From Streptomyces albospinus (lineage in GTDB: Bacteria; Actinomycetota; Actinomycetes; Streptomycetales; Streptomycetaceae): a DNA stretch of 42,298 bases. Below, piece after piece: positions 8,149-15,942 of the stretch. The translations under genes and the position numbers were made by a program. The DNA lies in contig NZ_BMRP01000047.1 in assembly GCF_014648695.1 (NCBI RefSeq), positions 6,251 through 48,548 of the forward strand, in the 5' to 3' direction. The notes beneath the pieces were generated by a model. It worked only from the letters and a program-made list of their open reading frames with translations. It had not been told where the DNA came from and did no database searches. Every line of letters begins with the position of its first letter. Position 1 is the stretch's first letter.

Positions 8149-9312
8149 TCAGAAGGCGGAGACCCCGGTGAGTGCGCGGCCGATGACCAGTTTCTGAATC
8201 TGGCTGGTGCCTTCGTAGAGGGTCATCACCCGGGCGTCGCGGAGCAGCTTGCCGACCGGGTACTCGTCGATGTAGCCGTAGCCGCCGAAGACCTGGAGGG
8301 CGTTGTTGGCGGCGCGCACCGCGGCCTCGGAGGCGAAGAGCTTGGCCTTGGACGCCTCGGTGGCGAACGGCTCGCCGCGGTCGACGAGATCGGCCACCCG
8401 CCAGGTCAGCAGCCGCGCGGCGTCCACGTCGACCGCGATGTCGCTGAGCAGTTCCTGGACGAGCTGGTGCCGGGCGATCGGCGCGCCGAACTGCTCGCGC
8501 TCGCCGGCGTACCCGACGGCGGCGTCCAGCGCGGCCTGCGCGATGCCGACGCAGCCGGCGGCGACCGACATCCGGCCCTTGGCCAGGGCGGACATGGCGA
8601 CCGAGAAGCCCTTGCCCTCGGGGCCCAGCATGGCGGAGGCGGGCACCCGTACGCCCTCCAGGGCCAGTTCGGCGGTGGCCTGGCCGCGGAGGCCGAGCTT
8701 GCCGTGGATCTCGCGGCGGGTGAGGCCCGGGGTGTCGGTCGGTATCAGGAAGGCGCTGATCCCCTTGTGGCCGGGGGCACCGCCGGTACGGGCGAAGAGC
8801 AGCACGACGTCCGCCCAGGTGCCGTTCGTGATGAACATCTTGGCGCCGTCGATGACATAGCCTGCGCCGCTCCCGGATCCGTCGCGGACCGCCCGGGTGG
8901 TGAGGTTGCCCGCGTCGGAGCCGGTGCCGGGCTCGGTCAGGCCGAAGCAGCCGACCGCCTCGCCGGAGGTCAGCCGGGGCAGCCATGCGCGCTTCTGCTC
9001 CTCGTCGCCCCAGGAGGCGATGGTCTTGGCGACCAGCCCGAGCGAGACCGAGACGATGCCGCGCACGGCGGAGTCGCCGCGGCCCAGTTCCTCGGTGACC
9101 AGGGCGTACGAGAGGTGGTCGCCGCCGGAGCCGCCGTACTCCTCGGGGACGGTCAGCCCGAGGAAGCCGAGGGCGCCGAGCTTCCCGACGATGCCGGGGT
9201 CGACCCGCTCCGCGCGGTCCCAGGCGGCGGCGTGCGGGGTGATCTCGCGGTCGACGAAGTCCTTGGCGAGCCGGCGTGCGGCGGCCTGCTCGGCGCTGAG
9301 CTCCAGGTTCAT
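8149..9312 (-). CDS. Acyl-CoA dehydrogenase
   Basis: A 387-residue FAD-dependent acyl-CoA dehydrogenase that introduces the alpha-beta double bond into an acyl-CoA and passes electrons to ETF. Seen in order: the N-terminal helical domain (VPEEYGGSGG), FAD/substrate signature CFGLTEPGTGSDAG, the beta domain with MFITNG, the C-terminal helical domain with REQFGAPIARHQLVQ, the FGGYGYIDEYP signature, and the catalytic base Glu367 in MTLYEGTSQIQ. The position of the base corresponds to short/medium-chain enzymes. Start ATG 9312 is preceded by AGGGGG. The gene is divergent from a TetR gene, and the 77-bp gap contains the inverted repeat 9344-9360, so control by that regulator is likely. Confidence 0.95.
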   Translation of the reverse strand: MNLELSAEQAAARRLAKDFVDREITPHAAAWDRAERVDPGIVGKLGALGFLGLTVPEEYGGSGGDHLSYALVTEELGRGDSAVRGIVSVSLGLVAKTIASWGDEEQKRAWLPRLTSGEAVGCFGLTEPGTGSDAGNLTTRAVRDGSGSGAGYVIDGAKMFITNGTWADVVLLFARTGGAPGHKGISAFLIPTDTPGLTRREIHGKLGLRGQATAELALEGVRVPASAMLGPEGKGFSVAMSALAKGRMSVAAGCVGIAQAALDAAVGYAGEREQFGAPIARHQLVQELLSDIAVDVDAARLLTWRVADLVDRGEPFATEASKAKLFASEAAVRAANNALQVFGGYGYIDEYPVGKLLRDARVMTLYEGTSQIQKLVIGRALTGVSAF

Positions 9313-9343
9313 CTCGGGCCCCCTGTCGGCGGGAAGACGGTTT

Positions 9344-9360
9344 AATTAGCGCTGCTAGTT
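9344..9360. promoter_or_regulatory. Operator-like inverted repeat between acyl-CoA dehydrogenase and TetR
   Basis: AATTAGC-GCT-GCTAGTT: 7-bp arms with one mismatch and a 3-nt spacer. It lies centrally between divergent starts at 9312 and 9390. A closely matching repeat with the same 3-nt spacer is found at 12842-12860 upstream of the aldehyde dehydrogenase gene. Confidence 0.65.
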
Positions 9361-9376
9361 TTGTGTCGGCAGCCCC

Positions 9377-9382
9377 TACTAT
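9377..9382 (+). promoter_or_regulatory. Candidate -10 box for a leaderless TetR transcript
   Basis: TACTAT ends 7 nt before the ATG at 9390, which would place transcription start at or next to the A of the start codon. No Shine-Dalgarno sequence precedes that ATG. The inverted repeat at 9344-9360 would cover the -35 region. Confidence 0.4.
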
Positions 9383-9389
9383 GTGCGTC

Positions 9390-10046
9390 ATGGCCCGCCC
9401 CCGCAAGCCCCTCCTGAGCCGCGAGCGCATCGTCACCACCGCGCTGGCGCTGATCGACGCGGAAGGGCTCGCGGCGCTCTCCACCCGGCGGCTGGCGGCG
9501 GAGCTGGGCGTGAGCGGGCCCTCCCTCTACAACCACTTCACGACCAAGGACGAGATCCTCGACGCGGTCGCGGACAAGGTCATCGCCGAGGTCGACGTGT
9601 CGACGTTCGAGCGCGGCGGGGACTGGCGCGCCGGGCTGCTCGACTGGGCCCGCTCCTACCGCGCGGCGCTCGCCGCGCATCCGCACGTCGTGCCGTTCCT
9701 CGCCCAGGGGCCCGGCCGCCGCCCCGCCGGGCTGAAGATGGCCGACGCGGCGTTCGGCGGCATGGTCGGGGCGGGCTGGCCGCCCGCGCAGGCCACCAAG
9801 GTGTGCGCGATGGTCCGCTACTTCGTCGCCGGCTCCGCGCTGGGCTCGTTCGCCCGCGGTTTCGTCGACGACCCAGGCGCCTACGACCCCGCCGCCTATC
9901 CGCACCTGGGCCGGGCACACCTCCTGGCGGAGCATCAACGCCGGGTCGACGAGGGCGCGTTCGAGGCCGGACTGCTCGCGCTGGTGGACGGCCTGACGCT
10001 GCATCACCCGGAGCTCGCCCCGCCCGGCGGCACGCCCGGGCCGTAG
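9390..10046 (+). CDS. TetR family regulator
   Basis: A 218-residue TetR repressor beginning MARPRKPLLSRERIV. The helix-turn-helix is at about residues 30-55 (LSTRRLAAELGVSGPSLYNHFTTKDEILDAV), and the C-terminal domain is of the TetR_C type with a long helix around YRAALAAHPHVVPFL. ATG 9390 is preferred over the upstream GTG 9363, which would add nine residues from the promoter region. It is divergent from the acyl-CoA dehydrogenase gene across the 9344-9360 repeat. The matching repeat at 12842-12860 suggests it also controls the aldehyde and alcohol dehydrogenase genes that run toward it. Confidence 0.88.
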   Translation: MARPRKPLLSRERIVTTALALIDAEGLAALSTRRLAAELGVSGPSLYNHFTTKDEILDAVADKVIAEVDVSTFERGGDWRAGLLDWARSYRAALAAHPHVVPFLAQGPGRRPAGLKMADAAFGGMVGAGWPPAQATKVCAMVRYFVAGSALGSFARGFVDDPGAYDPAAYPHLGRAHLLAEHQRRVDEGAFEAGLLALVDGLTLHHPELAPPGGTPGP

Positions 10047-10112
10047 CTGCCGTTCCGCAGGACGGCCACGGCGCCGCCCTCGGCCGCGCCCGGCCACCTG
10101 TGGGTCTCGCAC

Positions 10113-10129
10113 CGGGGCGCCTTGCCCCG
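10113..10129. terminator. Possible bidirectional hairpin between TetR and alcohol dehydrogenase
   Basis: CGGGGC-gcctt-GCCCCG, 6-bp arms in the 122-bp space between convergent genes ending at 10046 and 10169. There is no T-run on either strand. In such GC-rich DNA a stem this short can occur by chance. Confidence 0.3.
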
Positions 10130-10168
10130 CCGCCGCTCCCCCACACCGCCGGCGGCCCCCAGGGCGCC

Positions 10169-11269
10169 TCAGAAGACGACCAGCGCCCGGCCGCCCTTCC
10201 CCGCCAGCATCGCCTCGAACGCGCCGGGGATGCCGTCCAGCCCGATCCGGTCGGTGACCAGCGCGGAGAGGTCGAGCGCGCCGGAGCGGACCTGACCGGC
10301 GATGACCGGGAGGTCGCGTGCCGGGTCGCTGTTGCCGTAGACGCAGCCGGAGAGCGTACGCCCGAAGTAGAAGAGCTCCAGGGCGGAGAACGCCACCTGC
10401 TGCTCCTTGCCGCCGATGCCCACCACGGTCGTCCGGCCGCCCCGCCGGGTGGCGGACCAGGCGGTACGGATCGTGTCGGCGCGGCCCACGCACTCCACCG
10501 CGACATCGGTGCCGAACCCGCCGGTCAGCGCGCGGATCCGCTTGGCGCACTCCTTCTCGAAGGACCCGGTCTCGCCCGCGACGACGAAGTCGGTGGCCCC
10601 GGCCGCGCGCGCCAGCTCCTCCTTCTCCGGCGAGACGTCCACCGCGACGATGGTGCCCGCCCCCGCGATGCGCGCCGCCTGCACGGTGGCCAGCCCCACC
10701 CCGCCGACCCCGAACACCGCGACCGACTCCCCCGCCCGCACCCGGGCGCTGTGGTGCACGGCGCCCCAGCCGGTGAGCACAGCGCAGCCGAGCAGCGCCG
10801 CGTCGGCGAGCGGCACCCCGTCGGGCAGCGGCAGCGCGGCCTGCACGGGCACCACGGTCTCCTCGGCGAAGACGGCGGTGCCCAGCGCGGCGTAGAGCGC
10901 GCTGCCGTCGGCGGCGAGGGTGGCGTACGGGTCGTTGCCCGCGCGCCCGGCGTTGGCGCACAGCCACGGTTCGGCCAGCTCGCAGAACCGGCAACTGCCG
11001 CAGGAGGGCGCCCAGTTGAGGATCACACGATCGCCGGGGGCGACGGTGGTCACGTCCGGCCCGACCGCGGTGACGGTCCCCGCGCCCTCGTGCCCGAGGA
11101 CGGCCGGGACGGGCTGCCGCAGCGTTCCGTTGGACAGCGACAGGTCGGAGTGGCAGACACCGGCGGCGGCGAGCCGGATGCGGACCTGGCCCGGCCCCGG
11201 CTCCGGCAGCTCGATCTCGGTGATCCGGAGCGGGGCGTTGACGGCGGGCAGTACGGCGGCGCGGACCAC
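10169..11269 (-). CDS. Zinc-dependent alcohol dehydrogenase (MDR family)
   Basis: A 366-residue medium-chain dehydrogenase that interconverts alcohols and aldehydes with NAD(P). Catalytic zinc ligands are Cys39 (GVCHSD) and His60-Glu61 in GHEGAG; structural-zinc cysteines are 90, 93, 96 and 104 (CGSCRFCELAEPWLC). The Rossmann fold is marked by VAVFGVGGVGLATVQAA. The overall pattern resembles class III-type and mycothiol/alkanol dehydrogenases rather than quinone reductases. It follows the aldehyde dehydrogenase gene by 98 bp on the same strand without an evident promoter, so the two probably form one unit oxidising an alcohol through an aldehyde to a carboxylic acid. It is convergent with the TetR gene that likely controls it. 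Confidence 0.93.
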   Translation of the reverse strand: MVRAAVLPAVNAPLRITEIELPEPGPGQVRIRLAAAGVCHSDLSLSNGTLRQPVPAVLGHEGAGTVTAVGPDVTTVAPGDRVILNWAPSCGSCRFCELAEPWLCANAGRAGNDPYATLAADGSALYAALGTAVFAEETVVPVQAALPLPDGVPLADAALLGCAVLTGWGAVHHSARVRAGESVAVFGVGGVGLATVQAARIAGAGTIVAVDVSPEKEELARAAGATDFVVAGETGSFEKECAKRIRALTGGFGTDVAVECVGRADTIRTAWSATRRGGRTTVVGIGGKEQQVAFSALELFYFGRTLSGCVYGNSDPARDLPVIAGQVRSGALDLSALVTDRIGLDGIPGAFEAMLAGKGGRALVVF

Positions 11270-11367
11270 GGGATCTCCTGGGGACGAAGGGCGGCGGGCT
11301 GGTGGAGTGGCGGGGAGCGGGCGGCCGGGCCGGGCGGCACCGACGGCCCCTCAGGAGGTCGACCGGC

Positions 11368-12762
11368 TCAGAACTGGAGCGACTTCGTGTGCAGATACTC
11401 GGCCAGGCCGTGCGGACCGAGCTCCCGCCCCACCCCCGACCGCTTGTAACCGCCGAACGGGGCAAGGGGGTTGAAGCGTCCGCCGTTGATGTCGACCTGC
11501 CCGGTGTCCAGGCGGCGGGCGAAGGCGACCGCCTCGGCGTCGTCGCCGGCCCAGACCGCGCCGGCGAGGCCGTAGACGGTGCCGTTGGCGATCCGTACGG
11601 CGTCGTCCTCGTCCTCGTAGCGCAGGATCGACAGCACCGGGCCGAAGATCTCCTCCTGGGCGATGGCCATGTCGGGGGTGACCTCCGCGAAGACGGTCGG
11701 CGTGACGTAGTAGCCGGCTCCGGCGGGTGCCTCCGGGCCGCCCGCGACGACCGTGGCGCCCTCGGCGATGCCCCGCTCGATGTAGCCGCGCACCCGGTCC
11801 CGCTGCCGGGCGCTGACCAGCGGGCCGATCCGCTCGCCGGGGACGTACTTGGCGACCGCGGCGGCGGCCAGCGCGACCGCCTCGTCGTACCGGTCCGTGT
11901 GGACCAGCATCCGGGTCCACGCGCTGCACGTCTGGCCGGAGTTGGCCATGACGTTGGCGACGCCGACGGCCACCGCCCTGCCGAGGTCGGCACTGGGCAG
12001 GATGACGTTGGCGGACTTGCCGCCCAGCTCCAGCGCCACCCGCTTGACCGCGGCGCCCGCGAGGGCGCCGATCTGCCTGCCGACAGCCGTCGAGCCGGTG
12101 AAGGAGAGCAGATCGACGCCGTCGTGCTCGGCGAGCGCCTGGCCGGCGACCGGGCCGAGGCCGGTGACGAGGTTGAAGACGCCGGCGGGAACCCCGGCTG
12201 CGTCGGCGCACTCGGCGAACAGCTGTGCCACCAGCGGGGTGTCCTCGGCCGGCTTGAGCACGACCGTGCAGCCCGCCGCCAGCGCCGGGGCGACCTTGGC
12301 GACGATCTGGTGCAGCGGATAGTTCCAGGGCGTGATCGCGCCCACCACACCGACCGGTTCGAGCAGCACGGTGGAATTGCCCAGGGTCTCCTCGAAGGCG
12401 TACGTCCGGGCCAGCTCGGCGTACGAGCCGCAGACCGCGACCGGCAGCCCGGCGTGCACCGCGGCGCTGAAGGCGAGCGGTGAGCCCAGTTCGGCGGTGA
12501 CCGTCGCGGCGATCTCCTCGGCGCGCGCGGCGAGTTGGTCGCGCAGCGCGGCCAGCAGGTCGGCGCGCGCCGCGGGCGGGGTGGCGGCCCAGCCGGGCAG
12601 GGCGGCGCGGGCGGCGCGCACCGCGGCGTCCACGTCGGCCGCGGAACCGGCCGGGACGGTGCCGATCACCTGCTCGTCGGCCGGGTTGACGACCGCGATC
12701 GTGCCGCTGCCCTCGGCGGGCCGCCAGCTTCCGTCGATGTACATCGCGTCGTGCTGCTTCAC
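11368..12762 (-). CDS. Aldehyde dehydrogenase family protein
   Basis: A 464-residue NAD(P)-dependent aldehyde dehydrogenase. Active-site residues are in place: Asn147 in ITPWNYPL, the general base Glu245 in ALELGGKS, and the nucleophile Cys279 in NSGQTCSAWTR, with the normal 34-residue spacing between the last two. The late motif EEIFGPVLSILRY and the C-terminal PFGGYKRSGVGRELG are intact. Length is slightly shorter than the 480-500 norm. The start ATG 12762 gives MKQHDAMYIDGSW; a second ATG at residue 7 could also be used. The operator-like repeat 12842-12860 lies 80 bp upstream and links it to the TetR gene at 9390. Confidence 0.94.
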   Translation of the reverse strand: MKQHDAMYIDGSWRPAEGSGTIAVVNPADEQVIGTVPAGSAADVDAAVRAARAALPGWAATPPAARADLLAALRDQLAARAEEIAATVTAELGSPLAFSAAVHAGLPVAVCGSYAELARTYAFEETLGNSTVLLEPVGVVGAITPWNYPLHQIVAKVAPALAAGCTVVLKPAEDTPLVAQLFAECADAAGVPAGVFNLVTGLGPVAGQALAEHDGVDLLSFTGSTAVGRQIGALAGAAVKRVALELGGKSANVILPSADLGRAVAVGVANVMANSGQTCSAWTRMLVHTDRYDEAVALAAAAVAKYVPGERIGPLVSARQRDRVRGYIERGIAEGATVVAGGPEAPAGAGYYVTPTVFAEVTPDMAIAQEEIFGPVLSILRYEDEDDAVRIANGTVYGLAGAVWAGDDAEAVAFARRLDTGQVDINGGRFNPLAPFGGYKRSGVGRELGPHGLAEYLHTKSLQF

Positions 12763-12796
12763 GTCGTGGACCTCCCGGGCCGCCTGGTCGTCCTCT

Positions 12797-12810
12797 GCAC
12801 CCTAGGGTGC
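12797..12810. promoter_or_regulatory. 14-bp perfect palindrome upstream of aldehyde dehydrogenase
   Basis: GCACCCTAGGGTGC is its own reverse complement and lies between the operator at 12842-12860 and the aldehyde dehydrogenase start. It contains TAGGGT on both strands, which could act as a -10 box, but I cannot place a -35 box at a normal distance. Confidence 0.35.
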
Positions 12811-12841
12811 GCCTCGGGCGCCTCCCAGGGGGACACCATCC

Positions 12842-12860
12842 AAACTAGCGCCGGTAGTTT
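12842..12860. promoter_or_regulatory. Operator-like inverted repeat upstream of aldehyde dehydrogenase
   Basis: AAACTAGC-GCC-GGTAGTTT: 8-bp arms with one mismatch and a 3-nt spacer. It shares arm sequence, spacer length and symmetry with 9344-9360. The two sites flank the whole alcohol/aldehyde dehydrogenase unit and its likely regulator. Confidence 0.65.
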
Positions 12861-12920
12861 CGTGGCCGCCAGCAGCTCCTGGCCACCCGCGCCTCCGGTT
12901 CGCCCGCGCCGCCCGGCCCC

Positions 12921-13634
12921 TCAGTCCAGATACCGCGCCAGATAGGCCCGCAGCAGCTCCTTCGTCTCCGCGACGATCGCCGGGTCGCCGCCGGGGTCCG
13001 TGCGGAAGGCGAGCTGGAGCAGCGCGTCGGCGGTCTCGACGCCGACGAGGAAGGCGGTGCGCAGCCGCTCGTCGGCGGGCTCCAGGCCGAGCGGCCCGGC
13101 GAGCAGGCCCATCAGCCGGTCGGCGACCTCGTAGTTGGCCTGCCGGGTCTCGCGCGGGGCGGGGACGGTGAACTCCACCAGGGCGAAGCCGGGCACCGTC
13201 CGCTTCATGGCGAGGTATTCGTCGACCACCACGTCCATCGCACCGCGCCAGCCCGGCGGCTGCCCGGGGCCGGTCAGCCGGGTGGTGATCCGGTCCGCGT
13301 AGGCGTCGAGGTTGCGTTGGGCGAGCGCCTCCGCCATGGCGCGCTTGTTGGGGAAGAAGCGGTAGACGGAGCCGATCGGGACCCCGGCGCGGCCGGCGAC
13401 GGCGCGGGTGCTGAGGTCCTCGTACCCGGTCTCGTCCAGCAGCTCGGCGCAGGCGTCGAGGATGCGGGCCAGGCGCTGGGCGCTGCGCCGCTGCACGGGG
13501 GCGCGGCGGAGCGGGGACGGAGTGGCGGCAGGGCCGGCGGCAGAGCCGGTGGCCGGAGCAGAGGTGGCGGAAGGGGGCGCGGAAGGGGTGGAGGCGGCGG
13601 ACAGGGGGGCGGGTCGAGGCGTCGATGGCTGCAC
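12921..13634 (-). CDS. TetR family regulator with low-complexity N-terminus
   Basis: A 237-residue TetR protein. The first ~45 residues are Ser/Thr/Ala/Pro-rich and disordered; the helix-turn-helix follows at about residues 55-100 (ILDACAELLDETGYEDLSTRAVAGRAGVPIGSVYRFFPNKRAM). The ligand domain includes VDEYLAMKRTVPGFALVEF. The start is GTG 13634; a start further inside is possible because the tail has no conserved content. It is divergent from the homogentisate dioxygenase gene (186 bp between starts) and upstream of the aldehyde dehydrogenase gene on the same strand, so its target could be either, or itself. Confidence 0.82.
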   Translation of the reverse strand: MQPSTPRPAPLSAASTPSAPPSATSAPATGSAAGPAATPSPLRRAPVQRRSAQRLARILDACAELLDETGYEDLSTRAVAGRAGVPIGSVYRFFPNKRAMAEALAQRNLDAYADRITTRLTGPGQPPGWRGAMDVVVDEYLAMKRTVPGFALVEFTVPAPRETRQANYEVADRLMGLLAGPLGLEPADERLRTAFLVGVETADALLQLAFRTDPGGDPAIVAETKELLRAYLARYLD

Positions 13635-13748
13635 ACGGTCATCTTGCCCGCCTTACGGGGCGGGGGCGGCCGAGAGCCGTGATCCGGCCATCGCGGCCGG
13701 GATCCCCCGGCCTCCCGGCCTCGCCCGAACAGAGAGGCAACCCCATCG

Positions 13749-13777
13749 TTGACGACCCCCGCTCACAATCCTAAGGT
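13749..13777 (+). promoter_or_regulatory. Promoter of the homogentisate dioxygenase gene
   Basis: TTGACG (13749-13754), 17-nt spacer, TAAGGT (13772-13777). This is a good housekeeping-type Streptomyces promoter, placing transcription start at about 13784, some 37 nt before the start codon. Confidence 0.6.
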
Positions 13778-13790
13778 CTTGCATAGGATT
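13767..13790. promoter_or_regulatory. Operator-like inverted repeat over the -10 box
   Basis: Perfect 7-bp arms AATCCTA (13767-13773) and TAGGATT (13784-13790) with a 10-nt spacer. The repeat spans the -10 element and the predicted transcription start, the position expected for a repressor site. The GntR/HutC regulator encoded just downstream and the divergent TetR are the two candidate binders. Confidence 0.55.
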
Positions 13791-13820
13791 CCTTGGGTTC
13801 GTGAGCGGCGGGAGCGCGCG

Positions 13821-15146
13821 ATGACAGGTACGGGCAACGAGCAGGCGAGGAAGACGGCCGAGGGGCTGGTCTACTCCTCCGGCTTCGGCAACGAGCACAG
13901 CTCGGAGGCCGTCCCCGGCGCACTGCCGGTGGGCCGCAACTCCCCGCAGCGGGCACCCCTCGGCCTGTATGCCGAGCAGCTCAGCGGCTCGGCGTTCACC
14001 GAACCGCGCCGCCACAACCGGCGCTCCTGGCTCTACCGCATCCGCCCGTCGGCCGCGCACCCCCCGTTCGCCCGCGCCAATCGGGGCGAGATCCGGTCGG
14101 CGCCGTTCACCGAGTGCCTGCCCGACCCCAACCGGCTGCGCTGGAACCCGCTCCCCGAGCCCGCCGACCCGACGGACTTCGTGGACGGCCTGTGGACCCT
14201 CGGCGGCAACGGCGACGCCACCCAGCGCAGCGGAATGGCCGTACACCTCTACCACGCCAACACCTCCATGGACCGGAGGGTGTTCAGCGACGCGGACGGC
14301 GAGCTGCTGATCGTGCCGGAGCGCGGCGGGCTGCTGCTGCGCACCGAATTCGGCCTGCTGCGGGCCGAACCGGGCCATGTGGCGCTGATCCCGCGCGGTG
14401 TGCGCTTCCGCGTCGAGCTGCTGGACGCCACCGCTCGCGGCTACGTCTGCGAGAACTACGGCCGCCCCTTCGAGCTCCCCGACCTCGGCCCGATCGGCGC
14501 CAACGGCCTGGCCAACGCCCGCGACTTCCTCGCCCCGACGGCCGCCTACGAGGACGTCGAAGGGCCGGTCGAGGTCCTGAACAAGTTCGGCGGCAACCTC
14601 TGGACGGCGACCTACGGCCACTCGCCGCTCGATGTCGTCGCATGGCACGGCAGCCACCTCCCGTACGTCTACGACCTGCGCCGCTTCAACGTCATCGGCT
14701 CGATCAGCTACGACCACCCGGACCCGTCGATCTTCACGGTGCTCACCTCCCCCTCGGACACCCCGGGCCTGGCGGGCGTCGACTTCGTGGTGTTCGCGCC
14801 CCGCTGGCTGGTCGGCGAGGACACCTTCCGGCCGCCGTACTTCCACCGCAACGTGATGACCGAGTACATGGGCCTGATCGAGGGCGCCTACGACGCGAAG
14901 GCGGAGGGTTTCGTCCCGGGCGGCGGCTCGCTGCACAACATGATGTCCGCGCACGGCCCCGACCGGGAGACCTTCGAGCGGGCCAGCGCCGCGGAGCTCG
15001 CCCCGCAGAAGATCGACGACGGGCTGGCCTTCATGTTCGAGACCCGCTGGCCGCTGACCCTCACCGCCCAGGCCCGGGACGCCGGACACCTCCAGCGCGG
15101 TTACGACGACGTATGGCAGGGTCTCCAGCGCCACTTCCGCCCGTAG
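13821..15146 (+). CDS. hmgA: Homogentisate 1,2-dioxygenase
   Basis: A 441-residue non-haem Fe(II) dioxygenase that opens the ring of homogentisate to maleylacetoacetate, the central step of tyrosine and phenylalanine breakdown. The iron ligands are present: His342 and Glu348 in FHRNVMTEYMGL and His378 in MMSAHGPD. Their spacing is identical to the human enzyme (335/341/371, offset by seven). YSSGFGNEH near the N-terminus and PRNxxx-type cupin strands further on are typical. ATG 13821 is chosen because GGGAG lies just upstream and the longer frame would read back through the promoter and operator. The HutC-type GntR gene begins 16 bp after the stop. Loss of this enzyme usually gives brown pigment from accumulated homogentisate. 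Confidence 0.97.
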   Translation: MTGTGNEQARKTAEGLVYSSGFGNEHSSEAVPGALPVGRNSPQRAPLGLYAEQLSGSAFTEPRRHNRRSWLYRIRPSAAHPPFARANRGEIRSAPFTECLPDPNRLRWNPLPEPADPTDFVDGLWTLGGNGDATQRSGMAVHLYHANTSMDRRVFSDADGELLIVPERGGLLLRTEFGLLRAEPGHVALIPRGVRFRVELLDATARGYVCENYGRPFELPDLGPIGANGLANARDFLAPTAAYEDVEGPVEVLNKFGGNLWTATYGHSPLDVVAWHGSHLPYVYDLRRFNVIGSISYDHPDPSIFTVLTSPSDTPGLAGVDFVVFAPRWLVGEDTFRPPYFHRNVMTEYMGLIEGAYDAKAEGFVPGGGSLHNMMSAHGPDRETFERASAAELAPQKIDDGLAFMFETRWPLTLTAQARDAGHLQRGYDDVWQGLQRHFRP

Positions 15147-15162
15147 GACCGGGGACCGCTCT

Positions 15163-15909
15163 GTGACCACCTTCGCTCCCGACTCGCTCGCCCTGAACCG
15201 CAAGCTGCCGCTGTGGTACCAGGTCTCGCAGTCCCTGCGCGCGTCCATACTGGGGCGCTCGCCCGAGGCGCCGCTCCGGCTCCCCACCGAGGACGCGCTC
15301 GCCGAGCACTACGGCGTCAGCGTGCTGACGATGCGTCAGGCACTCAAGGAACTGGAGACGGAGGGGCTGATCAGCCGGCACCGGCGCCGCGGCACGTTCA
15401 TCGAGCCGAGCGCGCAGCGCGGTGCGCCGGTCCGGCTGCTCGGGTCGGTGGACGCGATCGTGGCCCAGCAGTCCGGGATGAAGACCGCCCTGCTGGAGCA
15501 CGGCCCGGTCTCCGTACCCCCCGAACTGTCCGAATTCTTCCCGGACATGGACGAAGTGGCCGGATTCCGGCGACTGCGCAGCGACGAGGCCGACGAACCC
15601 ACCAACCACGCACGGAACTACGTCCGCCCCGACGTCGCCGCCCGGATCGACCTCGCGGACCTGGAGCGCTGGCCGATGACCAAGGTGCTGCGGGACGCGG
15701 TGGGCGTCCGCATCAGCCGGATCACCGACACCGTCGAGGCCCGGCTGGCCGACCCCGAGACCGCCCGGCTGCTCCAGGTCCCGCTGCTCAGCCCGATCCT
15801 GCACTACACCGGCATCACCTACGACGAGTCCGGGCAGGTGCTCGACGTCGCCCGGATCCACTACCGCGGCGACCGGTTCTCGTTCACGGTGACGCTGGAG
15901 GCGCACTGA
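15163..15909 (+). CDS. GntR family regulator, HutC subfamily (UTRA domain)
   Basis: A 248-residue repressor. The N-terminal winged helix is at about residues 15-80 (PLWYQVSQSLRASIL...LPTEDALAEHYGVSVLTMRQALKELETEGLISRHRRRGTFI). The C-terminal UTRA effector domain includes the late strand LSPILHYTGITYDESGQVLDVARIHYRGDRF. It starts with GTG 15163, 16 bp after hmgA, so the two are probably co-transcribed. It is the best candidate for a regulator sensing homogentisate or a related aromatic acid and binding the repeat at 13767-13790. The ligand is inferred from context only. Confidence 0.9.
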   Translation: MTTFAPDSLALNRKLPLWYQVSQSLRASILGRSPEAPLRLPTEDALAEHYGVSVLTMRQALKELETEGLISRHRRRGTFIEPSAQRGAPVRLLGSVDAIVAQQSGMKTALLEHGPVSVPPELSEFFPDMDEVAGFRRLRSDEADEPTNHARNYVRPDVAARIDLADLERWPMTKVLRDAVGVRISRITDTVEARLADPETARLLQVPLLSPILHYTGITYDESGQVLDVARIHYRGDRFSFTVTLEAH

Positions 15910-15942
15910 CGCCGCCGCGTACGGCCACCGGCCGCCCGGCGC

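Noticed and set aside
13653..15287. 544-residue minus-strand frame opposite hmgA
   Set aside because: Mirror of the GC-biased codons of homogentisate dioxygenase; no start signal and no family features.
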